Shown piece after piece: positions 17,364-24,777 of a stretch of DNA of 64,000 nt. Source of the DNA: Microbacterium barkeri (GTDB lineage: Bacteria > Actinomycetota > Actinomycetes > Actinomycetales > Microbacteriaceae); contig NZ_BSEJ01000001.1 of assembly GCF_027921765.1 (NCBI RefSeq), positions 553,478 to 617,477 of the forward strand. Direction: 5' to 3'. The translations under genes were made by a program, and so were the position numbers. Position 1 is the first letter of the stretch; every line of letters starts with the position of its first letter. Below the pieces are notes generated by a model. The model saw only the letters and a list, made by a program, of their open reading frames with translations. It was not told where the DNA came from and searched no databases.

Positions 17364-17369
17364 ATCCTA
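17364..17369 (-). promoter_or_regulatory. -10 box, leaderless promoter of UPF0182 gene
   Basis: TAGGAT on the minus strand, 3 nt before ATG 17360 and 6 nt before in-frame GTG 17357. Confidence 0.55.
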
Positions 17370-17409
17370 GGCATGCGCATCACGCGCATCGCCCGGTCAT
17401 GGGGAATGC

Positions 17410-18537
17410 TCAGCCGGCCGTGCACGTGGGCAGGTCGCCCGTCTCCCCCTGCGCGATCGCCTCGACGGCGGTCATGGCGTCGTCGAGCGTCTCGATCGAG
17501 AAGACCTCGAGACCCGCCGGGACATGCCCCACGACCTCGTCGCAGTTCGACGCCGGCGCGAGGAAGAAGTCGGCGCCCGCGCCGCGCGCCCCGTAGAGCT
17601 TCTGCCGGATCCCGCCGATCGGGCCGACCGTCCCCGCCGCGTCGATCGTGCCAGTGCCGGCGATCTCCTCGCCGCCGGTGAGCGAGCCGGGCGTGAGGGT
17701 GTCGATGATGCCGAGCGCGAACATCGTGCCGGCGCTCGGGCCGCCGACGTCGTCGAGCTGGATCGTGACGTCGATCGGGAAGTCGAACGTCGTCGTGAGG
17801 TAGACGCCGATCAGCCACGTCGTCCTGCCGTCGACCTCGCCCTCCTCCGGCGTGATCTCGAGGTCCTCCTCCGCGCCGTCGCGCTGGACGGTGAGCGTCA
17901 CGGGAGCGCCCTCGCCCTCCGCGACGATCTCCTTGAGCCGATCGATGTCGGCCACGTCCTCGCCGTTCGCGGCGACGATCACGTCGCCCTCCTCGACGAC
18001 GCCGCTCGCGGGCGAGTCGTCGCTCGTGGGCCGCACGACCTCGAGGCGGGCGCCGACGTCGTAGCCCAGCTGCGAGAGCGCGGCGGCCGTCGCCTCGGCC
18101 TGCGAGTCGACCATGAGCGCGGCGTTCTGCTCCTCGCGCTGCTCGCTCGTCTGCCCCTCGGGGAACACCGCGTCGATCGGCACCACCGCGCGCGAGCCGT
18201 CGAGCCACGCGAGTGCGAGCTCGAACCACGACGGCGTGCGCTCGCGGTTGCCGACGACCTGCACGGTCGTGAGGTCGAGCGATCCCGACGTCTCGTACGT
18301 CTGCGCCCCCTCGACCGAGATGAGCGGCTTCTCCTCGCCGTCGTGGTCGGGCGCCGTCCCGATCGTGTCGTACACGGGCCCCGGCTGCTGGATGACGTAC
18401 GACGTCGGCAGGAACGTGATCGCGACGAGGGCGACGAGGGCGACCACGAGCGCCCAGATGCCCGCGACGGTGCGCCGCGACGCGGGCGAGGACGGCGTGC
18501 GGGCAGACCGGGAGTGCGGGGCGTCGATGAGTGTCAC
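17410..18537 (-). CDS. YlbL-type membrane protease: PDZ plus Lon-like S16 domain
   Basis: A 375-residue protein. One N-terminal membrane segment (25-45) is followed by a conserved stretch (SYVIQQPGPVYDTIG), a PDZ domain (about 165-235) and a C-terminal Lon-type protease domain with catalytic Ser268 (GGPSAGTMFALG) and Lys313 (RQKLYGA). Unlike Lon it has no ATPase domain. The protease faces the outside of the membrane by topology. Bacillus YlbL is the relative I recall; its substrates are not well known. GTG 18537 is supported by the upstream ribosome site GGAAGGA, 6 nt away. Confidence 0.9.
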   Translation of the reverse strand: MTLIDAPHSRSARTPSSPASRRTVAGIWALVVALVALVAITFLPTSYVIQQPGPVYDTIGTAPDHDGEEKPLISVEGAQTYETSGSLDLTTVQVVGNRERTPSWFELALAWLDGSRAVVPIDAVFPEGQTSEQREEQNAALMVDSQAEATAAALSQLGYDVGARLEVVRPTSDDSPASGVVEEGDVIVAANGEDVADIDRLKEIVAEGEGAPVTLTVQRDGAEEDLEITPEEGEVDGRTTWLIGVYLTTTFDFPIDVTIQLDDVGGPSAGTMFALGIIDTLTPGSLTGGEEIAGTGTIDAAGTVGPIGGIRQKLYGARGAGADFFLAPASNCDEVVGHVPAGLEVFSIETLDDAMTAVEAIAQGETGDLPTCTAG

Positions 18538-18613
18538 GGGGATCCTTCCGCCGTCGTTCGCGGGTGGCGTAAGCGCATCCGCCTCACTGCGGGAGGAGCA
18601 CGGACCGGCGCGA

Positions 18614-18619
18614 TTAGCC
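18614..18619 (+). promoter_or_regulatory. -10 box of DUF2342 gene
   Basis: TAGCCT with a leader of about 35 nt; GAAAGG at about 18643 is the ribosome site before GTG 18659. Confidence 0.5.
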
Positions 18620-18658
18620 TAGATCGCACGGACCGAGACCGGCTGAAAGGCGGCTGAC

Positions 18659-20074
18659 GTGGCTGACGACGACAGGACTCCCGACGACGACCTGCAGGAG
18701 CTCCTGCGCCGCCTCATGAACGGCGGCGCGATCGACCCCGAGCAGCTGTCGCGCATGGCGGGCATGCCCGTCGACCCGGCGACGCTGTCGCAGATGATGC
18801 AGCAGTTCCAGGGCATGTTCGCCGGCGCGCAGGACGGCTCGATCTCGTGGGACGCGACGAAGCGCCAGGCGCTCCACATCGCCAATCAGGACGGTCTCGG
18901 CGTGACGGACGGGCAGCGCACCGATCTCGACCAGGCCTTCGCTCTCGCCGGGCTGTGGCTCAGCGAGGTGACGACCCTCTCGCCGACCGCCGAGCTGCCG
19001 CGCGCGATCACGCGCGGCCAGTGGGTCGAGCAGACGCTGCCCGTGTGGCAGGAGGTGGCGGAGCCGGTCGCGACGAGCATCGCCGACGCGCTCACGGAGG
19101 CCCTGCGCTCGCAGGTGCCCGAGGAGATGCAGGACATCGTGCAGAGCGCGGGGCGCCTCATGCGCGGGGTCGGCGGCACGCTGTTCGCGACGCAGCTCGG
19201 CCAGGTCGTCGGCAAGCTCTCCCTCGAGGTCGTCAGCGGCGCGGATGTGGGGATCCCGGTGATCCCGGCCGGCAGCGCCGTGCTCCTTCCGCAGAACTTC
19301 GCGGAGCTGGGGGCCGGCCTCGAGATCCCGGAGGATCAGCTCGCGCTCTACATCGCGGCCCGAGAGCTCGCCTCGGCGCGCCTGTTCCGGCACGCGAAGT
19401 GGCTGCGCCTGCACATCCTCTCCCAGATCGACGACTACGCGCGCGGCATCAGCGTCGACACGGACGCGCTCGAGGAGATGGCGTCGCGCCTGGATCCCTC
19501 GAACCCGGAGGAGCTCCGCCAGGCGCTCGAGAGCGGCGCTCTGCTCCCCCAGCAGTCCGAGGCGCAGAAGCTCGCCCTCGCCCGCCTCGAGAACCTCCTC
19601 GCGCTCGTCGAGGGCTGGATCGACGTCGTGACCGCCGACGCGACCGCGCGCGTGCCGCATCTCGAGCGCATCGCCGAGGCCATCCGCCGCCGCCGCGCCG
19701 AGGGCGGGCCGGCCGAGGACGCGCTCGGCGCGCTCGTCGGGCTGCGCCTGCGTCCCCGGCGACTGCGCGAGGCGGCCGCCATGTGGCGCGCCGTCGGGGA
19801 CGCCGTGGGCATCGCCGCACGCGACAGCCTGTGGGACTACCCCGACCTCATGCCCACCTCGGAGGACATCGACGATCCGGCCGGTCTCATCGCGCGGCTC
19901 GAGGCGCAGGCCCGCGGCGAGCAGCCGGAGGCCGACGACATGGACGACGCGCTCGCGCGCCTGCTCGCCGAGGAGGCCGAGCGCACCGAGGGCGAGGCCG
20001 ACCGCGATGCGCCGGCGTCGCCGTCCGACGACGACGAGGGCCATCCGCGGCCCGAGGGCGACCAGCCCGTGTGA
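18659..20074 (+). CDS. DUF2342 / putative zinc-dependent metalloprotease-like protein (Rv3195 type)
   Basis: A 471-residue cytosolic protein of the actinobacterial DUF2342 family, often annotated as zinc-dependent metalloprotease. The conserved core IAARELASARLFRHAKWL (233-250) aligns with the putative zinc motif, but where I recall REAAH in relatives this protein has RELAS, so Ser239 replaces the metal His. Catalysis is therefore doubtful. The C-terminus is acidic and disordered. The gene heads a string whose order (this gene, Rv3196-like, uvrD2, nudC, adnB, adnA) matches the mycobacterial Rv3195 region as remembered. A hairpin follows its stop. Confidence 0.82.
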   Translation: MADDDRTPDDDLQELLRRLMNGGAIDPEQLSRMAGMPVDPATLSQMMQQFQGMFAGAQDGSISWDATKRQALHIANQDGLGVTDGQRTDLDQAFALAGLWLSEVTTLSPTAELPRAITRGQWVEQTLPVWQEVAEPVATSIADALTEALRSQVPEEMQDIVQSAGRLMRGVGGTLFATQLGQVVGKLSLEVVSGADVGIPVIPAGSAVLLPQNFAELGAGLEIPEDQLALYIAARELASARLFRHAKWLRLHILSQIDDYARGISVDTDALEEMASRLDPSNPEELRQALESGALLPQQSEAQKLALARLENLLALVEGWIDVVTADATARVPHLERIAEAIRRRRAEGGPAEDALGALVGLRLRPRRLREAAAMWRAVGDAVGIAARDSLWDYPDLMPTSEDIDDPAGLIARLEAQARGEQPEADDMDDALARLLAEEAERTEGEADRDAPASPSDDDEGHPRPEGDQPV

Positions 20075-20082
20075 CGTCTCCT

Positions 20083-20126
20083 CCACAGGCGGCCCGACCT
20101 GCGCGCGCGGGTCGGGCGGCCTGTGG
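20083..20126. terminator. Hairpin between DUF2342 and Rv3196-like genes
   Basis: A 17-bp inverted repeat with one mismatch (20083-20099 with 20110-20126) and a 10-nt GC loop, 8 nt after the stop at 20074. No T tract follows. It separates the gene from the leaderless promoter at 20157. Confidence 0.6.
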
Positions 20127-20156
20127 ACAGTCCGCTCGCGCCGGCGTCGCGCGGAG

Positions 20157-20162
20157 CAGAAT
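20157..20162 (+). promoter_or_regulatory. Probable -10 box, leaderless promoter of Rv3196-like gene
   Basis: CAGAAT, 6-nt spacer to ATG 20169; the first base is off consensus. Confidence 0.42.
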
Positions 20163-20168
20163 CGCGCT

Positions 20169-21017
20169 ATGGCGCACCTCAGCCTCGACCCCGCGCGGCT
20201 CCCGCTCTGGCGCGACGCCGCGACGATCCAGCTCGGACTCGACGGCGGCGTCCGGATCCGCGAGCCGGCGCCCTGGCAGGAGCGCCTCCTCGTCCGGCTC
20301 GCGGACGGCGTCGACGAGCACGACGACCTCGCGGGTGCGGTCGGCGTCGACGAGGTGCGCCTGCGGACGTTCCTCGCGCACATCGCCCCCGCGCTGCGGC
20401 GCGAGGAGGACCCCGGGCTCCTGCACATCCTCACCGCCGACGGCGTCTCCGCGGCGACGGTCACGGCGCTGTGCGACGCCCTCGCCGCGTGCGGATGGGC
20501 GCCGGAGTGGGTCACGCTCGCGGCCGTGAGCGCGCACGTCCCCGTCGCGCTCGTCGCCCATCACGCCGTCGCGCCAAGTGCGTGGGTGCCGCTCGTGCGC
20601 GACGACGTCGTCCATGCGCCGATCGTCTTCGCCCGCGAGAGCGCCGAGGTGGGGCCGCTCGTCCGCCCCGGCGCGACGCCCTGCCTCGGCTGTCTCGCAG
20701 CGCATGAGCGCGAGCGCGACCCGGCCTGGCCCGTGCTCGCGCTGCAGCTGCTCGCGCGCCGCCCGCCCGAGACGCCGTCGCCCCTCGTCGCGGCGACGGC
20801 GACGCTCCTGACCGAGCTCCTGCGCGCCCCGGCGGGCGACGACGCCGCGCGGTCCGCGCGCGTCAGCGGCGACGGGCGCCGGCAGTGGCGGAGCCACCGG
20901 CACCACGCAGAGTGCCTGTGCCGATCTCCGCGAGGAAGCGCGACGGCTCTCGCTGCAGCCGACCCGACGCCGACGCGCGAGGCCACGACAGCGACAGCGA
21001 TCGCCCTGCGCGCGTGA
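20169..21017 (+). CDS. Rv3196-like zinc-binding protein (cyclodehydratase/ThiF-like fold)
   Basis: A 282-residue protein resembling the conserved actinobacterial family sometimes labelled bacteriocin-biosynthesis cyclodehydratase or ThiF-like. Visible: an N-terminal LGLDGGVRI segment, a central alpha/beta region, a first Cys pair in PCLGCLAAHERERDPAWP (about residues 175-192) and a second in HHAECLC near 250. Four cysteines in this spacing suggest one structural zinc. No ATP-binding loop typical of E1 enzymes is apparent, so adenylation is unlikely to be shown here. The last 155 bp, including the second Cys pair, overlap the convergent uvrD2 gene. Confidence 0.72.
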   Translation: MAHLSLDPARLPLWRDAATIQLGLDGGVRIREPAPWQERLLVRLADGVDEHDDLAGAVGVDEVRLRTFLAHIAPALRREEDPGLLHILTADGVSAATVTALCDALAACGWAPEWVTLAAVSAHVPVALVAHHAVAPSAWVPLVRDDVVHAPIVFARESAEVGPLVRPGATPCLGCLAAHERERDPAWPVLALQLLARRPPETPSPLVAATATLLTELLRAPAGDDAARSARVSGDGRRQWRSHRHHAECLCRSPRGSATALAAADPTPTREATTATAIALRA

Positions 21018-22572
21018 TGCCGACGTACGCGAGGCGCCTCTCCTCGTCGACCCCGTCGAGCGACGTCGCGTACGAGATCGGCAGGAGCCCCTCGGCGAGC
21101 CCGAGGAGATGCACGTGCGGCCACTCGAGGCCCTTGGCGGCGTGCAGGGTCGAGAGGGTCACCGTCTGCAGCGTGGGCTCGTGCTGGTCCTTCGCGCGGG
21201 CGAGAAGCCCCTCCGTGAACGCGCGGAGGGTCGTGCCCGGCGGGGCCTCCTCGGCGAGGCGCAGGATGGCGGCGCGCGCCTCCCACGCGTCGCGCAGGGC
21301 GCCGCCCGCGGCGGGCGGCTCCTCGGCGTGGCCGAGGCTGCGCAGCACGTCGCGCACGAGGTCGGCGAAGCCCTGGTCGGTCGGCGCGACCGACGCCCCG
21401 CGGAGGGCGAGCAGCGCCTGGCGCACCTCGGGCATGTCGAAGAAGCGCCGCCCGCCGAGGACGGTCGTCGGGATCCCCCGCCGCGCGAGCGCGTCCTGGA
21501 TCTCGGCGGACTGGGCGTGCGAGCGGTAGAGCACGGCGATGTCGGACGGCGGCACCGACTCGAGCTGACGGGCGATGGCGTCGGCCACGCCCTCGGCCTC
21601 GAAGTGCTCGTCGTGGTAGCCCGTGACGACCGGCATCTCACCGGATGTCGCCGCGGCGGACGCCTCGAGCCGGAGCGCACCGGGACGACCGCGCATGAGC
21701 GCGTTCGCGACATCGACGATCGCCGGCGTCGAGCGGTAGTTGCGCTCGAGACGCACGACCGTCGCATCCGCGTACCGGCGCTCGAAGTCGAGCAGGAAGC
21801 GCGCCTCGGCGCCCGTGAACGAGTAGATCGTCTGGCTCGCGTCGCCCACGACGCAGATGTCGCGGCGATCGCCGAGCCACAGCTCGAGGAGCCGGTTCTG
21901 CAGCGGCGAGACGTCCTGGTACTCGTCGACCGTGAAGTGGCGGTACTGCTCCCGCACGGCCCGCGTCACCTGCGGCTCCGCCTCGAGCATGCCCGCGCAC
22001 GCGAGCAGGACGTCCTCGAAGTCGAGCTGCCGCCGTGAGTCTTTGAGCTTCTCATACGCGCGCATGAGGTCGACGAGCGCCGACGGGCGGATGCTGCCGA
22101 CCGAGCGCTGCAGGGTCGCGTACTGCTCGATCGAGCGCATCGTGACCTTGCGCCACTCGATCTGCGCCGCGATGTCGCGCAGCGTCGCCTTGTCCGGACG
22201 CAGGCGCAGCTCGTCGGCGGCGTGCGCGAGCAGGCGCACCTTGTTGTCCACGATGGTCGGGGCGACGTCGCCTGTCACGGTAGGCCAGAAGAAGTTCAGC
22301 TGCGCGAGCGCCGCCGCGTGGAAGGTCTTGGCCTGCACGCCCTCGACGCCGAGCGCCCGCAGCCGCCCGCGCAGCTCGCCGGCAGCCTTGGCCGTGAAGG
22401 TGAGCGCCATGACGCGCTGCGGCGTGTACGCGCCCGTGTCGACTCCGTGCGCGATCCGGTGCGTGATGACGCGCGTCTTCCCGGCGCCGGCTCCTGCGAG
22501 CACGGCGACGGGGCCGCGCAGGATCGACGCTGCCCTGCGCTGCTGCTCGTCGAGGGCGTCGAGTGCGCTCAC
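20863..22572 (-). CDS. uvrD2: ATP-dependent DNA helicase, UvrD2 type (SF1A), short form
   Basis: A 569-residue SF1A helicase. Walker A AGAGAGKT (26-33), LTFTAKAAGELRGR, DEYQDVSPLQ (Walker B), GDASQTIYSFTGA, LERNYRST, STLHAAKGLEW and VGITRAG (motif VI) are all present. It translocates 3'-5' on single-stranded DNA in repair. Mycobacterial UvrD2 as I recall carries a C-terminal HRDC domain and a tetracysteine region; this one ends about 45 residues after motif VI and lacks both. GTG 22572 overlaps the nudC stop by 4 bp (GTGA). The 3' end overlaps the Rv3196-like gene by 155 bp. Confidence 0.92.
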   Translation of the reverse strand: MSALDALDEQQRRAASILRGPVAVLAGAGAGKTRVITHRIAHGVDTGAYTPQRVMALTFTAKAAGELRGRLRALGVEGVQAKTFHAAALAQLNFFWPTVTGDVAPTIVDNKVRLLAHAADELRLRPDKATLRDIAAQIEWRKVTMRSIEQYATLQRSVGSIRPSALVDLMRAYEKLKDSRRQLDFEDVLLACAGMLEAEPQVTRAVREQYRHFTVDEYQDVSPLQNRLLELWLGDRRDICVVGDASQTIYSFTGAEARFLLDFERRYADATVVRLERNYRSTPAIVDVANALMRGRPGALRLEASAAATSGEMPVVTGYHDEHFEAEGVADAIARQLESVPPSDIAVLYRSHAQSAEIQDALARRGIPTTVLGGRRFFDMPEVRQALLALRGASVAPTDQGFADLVRDVLRSLGHAEEPPAAGGALRDAWEARAAILRLAEEAPPGTTLRAFTEGLLARAKDQHEPTLQTVTLSTLHAAKGLEWPHVHLLGLAEGLLPISYATSLDGVDEERRLAYVGITRAGRSLSLSWPRASASGRLQREPSRFLAEIGTGTLRGAGGSATAGARRR

Positions 22573-23459
22573 GCGGCCTCGTACCAGGCTCGGATGAGGC
22601 GGTGCGCGATCGAGACCGCGCCGGGCAGGGCGACGGGGCCGCGCCCGGCGAGGCCTTCGCCGATCTCCTCGCGGGTGAACCAGCGGACATCGAGGATCTC
22701 GGTGCCGTCGGCGCGCGCCTCGGTGTCGTCGACGGCGGCCGCGTGGAACCCGAGCATGAGGGAGCGCGGATACGGCCACGGCTGCGAGCCGAGGTAGCGG
22801 ATGCCGTCGACGCGGACGCCGGCCTCCTCGCGGATCTCGCGGTGGATCGTCGTCTCGAGCGACTCCCCCGCCTCGACGAATCCCGCGAAGCAGGAGTACA
22901 TCCGCCCCTGCCAGGAGGCGTTCGCGCCGAGCAGGAGGCGCTCTCCGTCGGCGCTCGTGATCGCGACGATCACTGCGGGGTCGGTGCGTGGAAAGTGCTC
23001 GCGGCCGCAGCCGGGGCACAGCCGCGACCATCCGGCCTGACGCACCTCGGTGCGCGAGCCGCAGGCCGGGCAGAACGGCGCGTCCACGAGCCAGCGGCCG
23101 AGGGCGACCGCGACGACGAGGACGTCGAGCTGTCCGGCGGGAAGGAGCGCGCCGGACGTCCGGATGGTGCTCCACTCCGCGTCCACGAGCAGGGCGTCGG
23201 CATCCTGCGGGAACGCGGCCAGGAGCACCGCCGCGCCCGACGCATCGCGCCCGAGGAAGGCCCAGGTCGCTCCGTCGCGGACGTCGCCGGGCTCGACGAG
23301 CGCGAGCGCAGGCGCGGGGTCCGCGGCGACCGGGGCCGCGTCGCCGCGGACGGCGAGGACGCGCGTCGCGGGATCGGCGATCGCCGTCTCGAGCAGGCCG
23401 GGCGCGTCGCGCTCCTCCGCGCTCCTGTCGATCCTCGCAGGGGCGGAATGGACGGGCAT
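22569..23459 (-). CDS. nudC: NAD+/NADH diphosphatase NudC
   Basis: A 296-residue NUDIX enzyme cleaving NAD(H), and in other bacteria NAD caps on RNA, into NMN and AMP. Zinc ribbon CPACG...CPGCG, HFPRTDPAVI, Nudix box GFVEAGESLETTIHREIREE and the NudC-specific SQPWPYPRSLMLGF are present. ATG 23459 is preferred over the longer frame because GAGAGG lies 6 nt before it. It is the first gene of a nudC-uvrD2 operon joined by a 4-bp overlap, the same order as in mycobacteria. Confidence 0.94.
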   Translation of the reverse strand: MPVHSAPARIDRSAEERDAPGLLETAIADPATRVLAVRGDAAPVAADPAPALALVEPGDVRDGATWAFLGRDASGAAVLLAAFPQDADALLVDAEWSTIRTSGALLPAGQLDVLVVAVALGRWLVDAPFCPACGSRTEVRQAGWSRLCPGCGREHFPRTDPAVIVAITSADGERLLLGANASWQGRMYSCFAGFVEAGESLETTIHREIREEAGVRVDGIRYLGSQPWPYPRSLMLGFHAAAVDDTEARADGTEILDVRWFTREEIGEGLAGRGPVALPGAVSIAHRLIRAWYEAA

Positions 23460-23510
23460 CCGGTACCTCTCTCGCGGGCGTGGCGCGGTGGGACGAGCAC
23501 GGCGGCGACC

Positions 23511-23516
23511 TAACCT
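23511..23516 (+). promoter_or_regulatory. -10 box, leaderless promoter of phosphotransferase-fold gene
   Basis: TAACCT, 7-nt spacer to ATG 23524. Confidence 0.6.
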
Positions 23517-23523
23517 GGTACCC

Positions 23524-24771
23524 ATGCCACGCTCACTCCTCACTCTAGCCGCGGCCGCGACGGCCGCCGTGCCCGGTGCGGAGGTCACGGGCGTCAGGTC
23601 CCTCACGGCCGGCGGCGCCGGCCGCTTCGACGCGGCGGTCGCCACGCTCGCCGACGGGCGCGAGCTCGTCGTCCGCGTGCCCGTCGACGAGGCGGCCGAG
23701 CGCGAGATCTCGGCCGAGATCGTGGCGCTGCGCGCGCTCACGTCGGGCGTGCGCGAGCTCCTCGGCTTCGACGCCCCCGAGTTCCACGGCGCCGTGCCGT
23801 TCGACGGGACGAGCGCGGTGGTCACGGGCTACGTGCGCGGCTACCAGGTCGAGGCGAGCGAGATCCCGCCCGGGCGCGGAGTCGCGGAGTCGCTCGGCCG
23901 CGCGATGGCCGTGCTGCACGCGCTGCCCGGCTCGGTCGTCCGGTCGGCCGGGCTGCCGGTGCGCACGCCGGACCAGTCGCGCGCCGACATCGAGCGGGTG
24001 CTCGACGCCGCCGGCGCGAGCGGGCGCGTCCCCGTCCGGCTCATGGTGCGCTGGCGCGAGGCAGTCGAGGACGACCGGCTCTGGGCGTTCGAGTCGTCCG
24101 TGTGCCTCGGCGGAACGCAGTCCACCTCGTTCGTGCTGACCGACGACGTCGCGGGCGTCCCGCGCGTCGCAGGCGTGCTCGACTGGCACGGCCTGTCGAT
24201 CGACGACCCCGCCGTCGACCTGCGCTGGGTGGCGTCCGCGCCCGACGCCTCCGAGGACATCCACGAGGCGTACGCGGCGGCCGCGCACCGCGCGCCCGAC
24301 GCCGCGCTGCGGGTGCGCGCCCGACTGCACGCCGAGCTCGAGTTCGCCCGATGGCTCGTGCACGGCCTCGAGGCGCACCGTCCGGACGTCGTCGACGACG
24401 CGGCGGCCCTGCTCGAGTCGCTGTCGGACGGCGTGCGCGACGACCGCCTGCTCGCGGGCCTCGGCGCCGCCTCGTCGGACGTCGACGACGCCCTCGCGGC
24501 GATCGGCCGAGTGCCCGAGACGACGCCGGCGGCGGTCGACACCTCGATGCAGACCGACGCGTACGACCCCGCTCAGCTCTCCCTCGACGGAGACGGCCAC
24601 TGGGGCGAGCGGTGGGACGACGCGGACGCCGCCGACGCCCGGATCACGACCGACACCGTCCCCGAGGTGCGCCTTCCGACGGCACAGCCAGCGGACGATC
24701 CGTCGGGCGCGACGGTGCCGCTCGACATGGAGGCGTATATCGCCCAGGAGCGCGAGCAGCGCGGCGACTGA
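23524..24771 (+). CDS. Aminoglycoside-phosphotransferase-fold protein, probably catalytically degenerate
   Basis: A 415-residue protein. The first 300 residues show the kinase-like fold: a nucleotide-binding N-lobe (RFDAAVATLADGRELVVRVP) and VLDWHGLSIDDPAVDL, matching the metal-binding DxD segment. The catalytic loop, normally HGDxxxxN, reads VCLGGTQSTSFVL, lacking both the catalytic Asp and the Asn. The last 120 residues are acidic, low-complexity, ending in MEAYIAQEREQRGD. It sits alone on the plus strand between nudC and adnB, where mycobacteria have a channel gene as I recall. It may be a pseudokinase adaptor; substrate and role are unknown. Confidence 0.78.
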   Translation: MPRSLLTLAAAATAAVPGAEVTGVRSLTAGGAGRFDAAVATLADGRELVVRVPVDEAAEREISAEIVALRALTSGVRELLGFDAPEFHGAVPFDGTSAVVTGYVRGYQVEASEIPPGRGVAESLGRAMAVLHALPGSVVRSAGLPVRTPDQSRADIERVLDAAGASGRVPVRLMVRWREAVEDDRLWAFESSVCLGGTQSTSFVLTDDVAGVPRVAGVLDWHGLSIDDPAVDLRWVASAPDASEDIHEAYAAAAHRAPDAALRVRARLHAELEFARWLVHGLEAHRPDVVDDAAALLESLSDGVRDDRLLAGLGAASSDVDDALAAIGRVPETTPAAVDTSMQTDAYDPAQLSLDGDGHWGERWDDADAADARITTDTVPEVRLPTAQPADDPSGATVPLDMEAYIAQEREQRGD

Positions 24772-24777
24772 CCAGCG

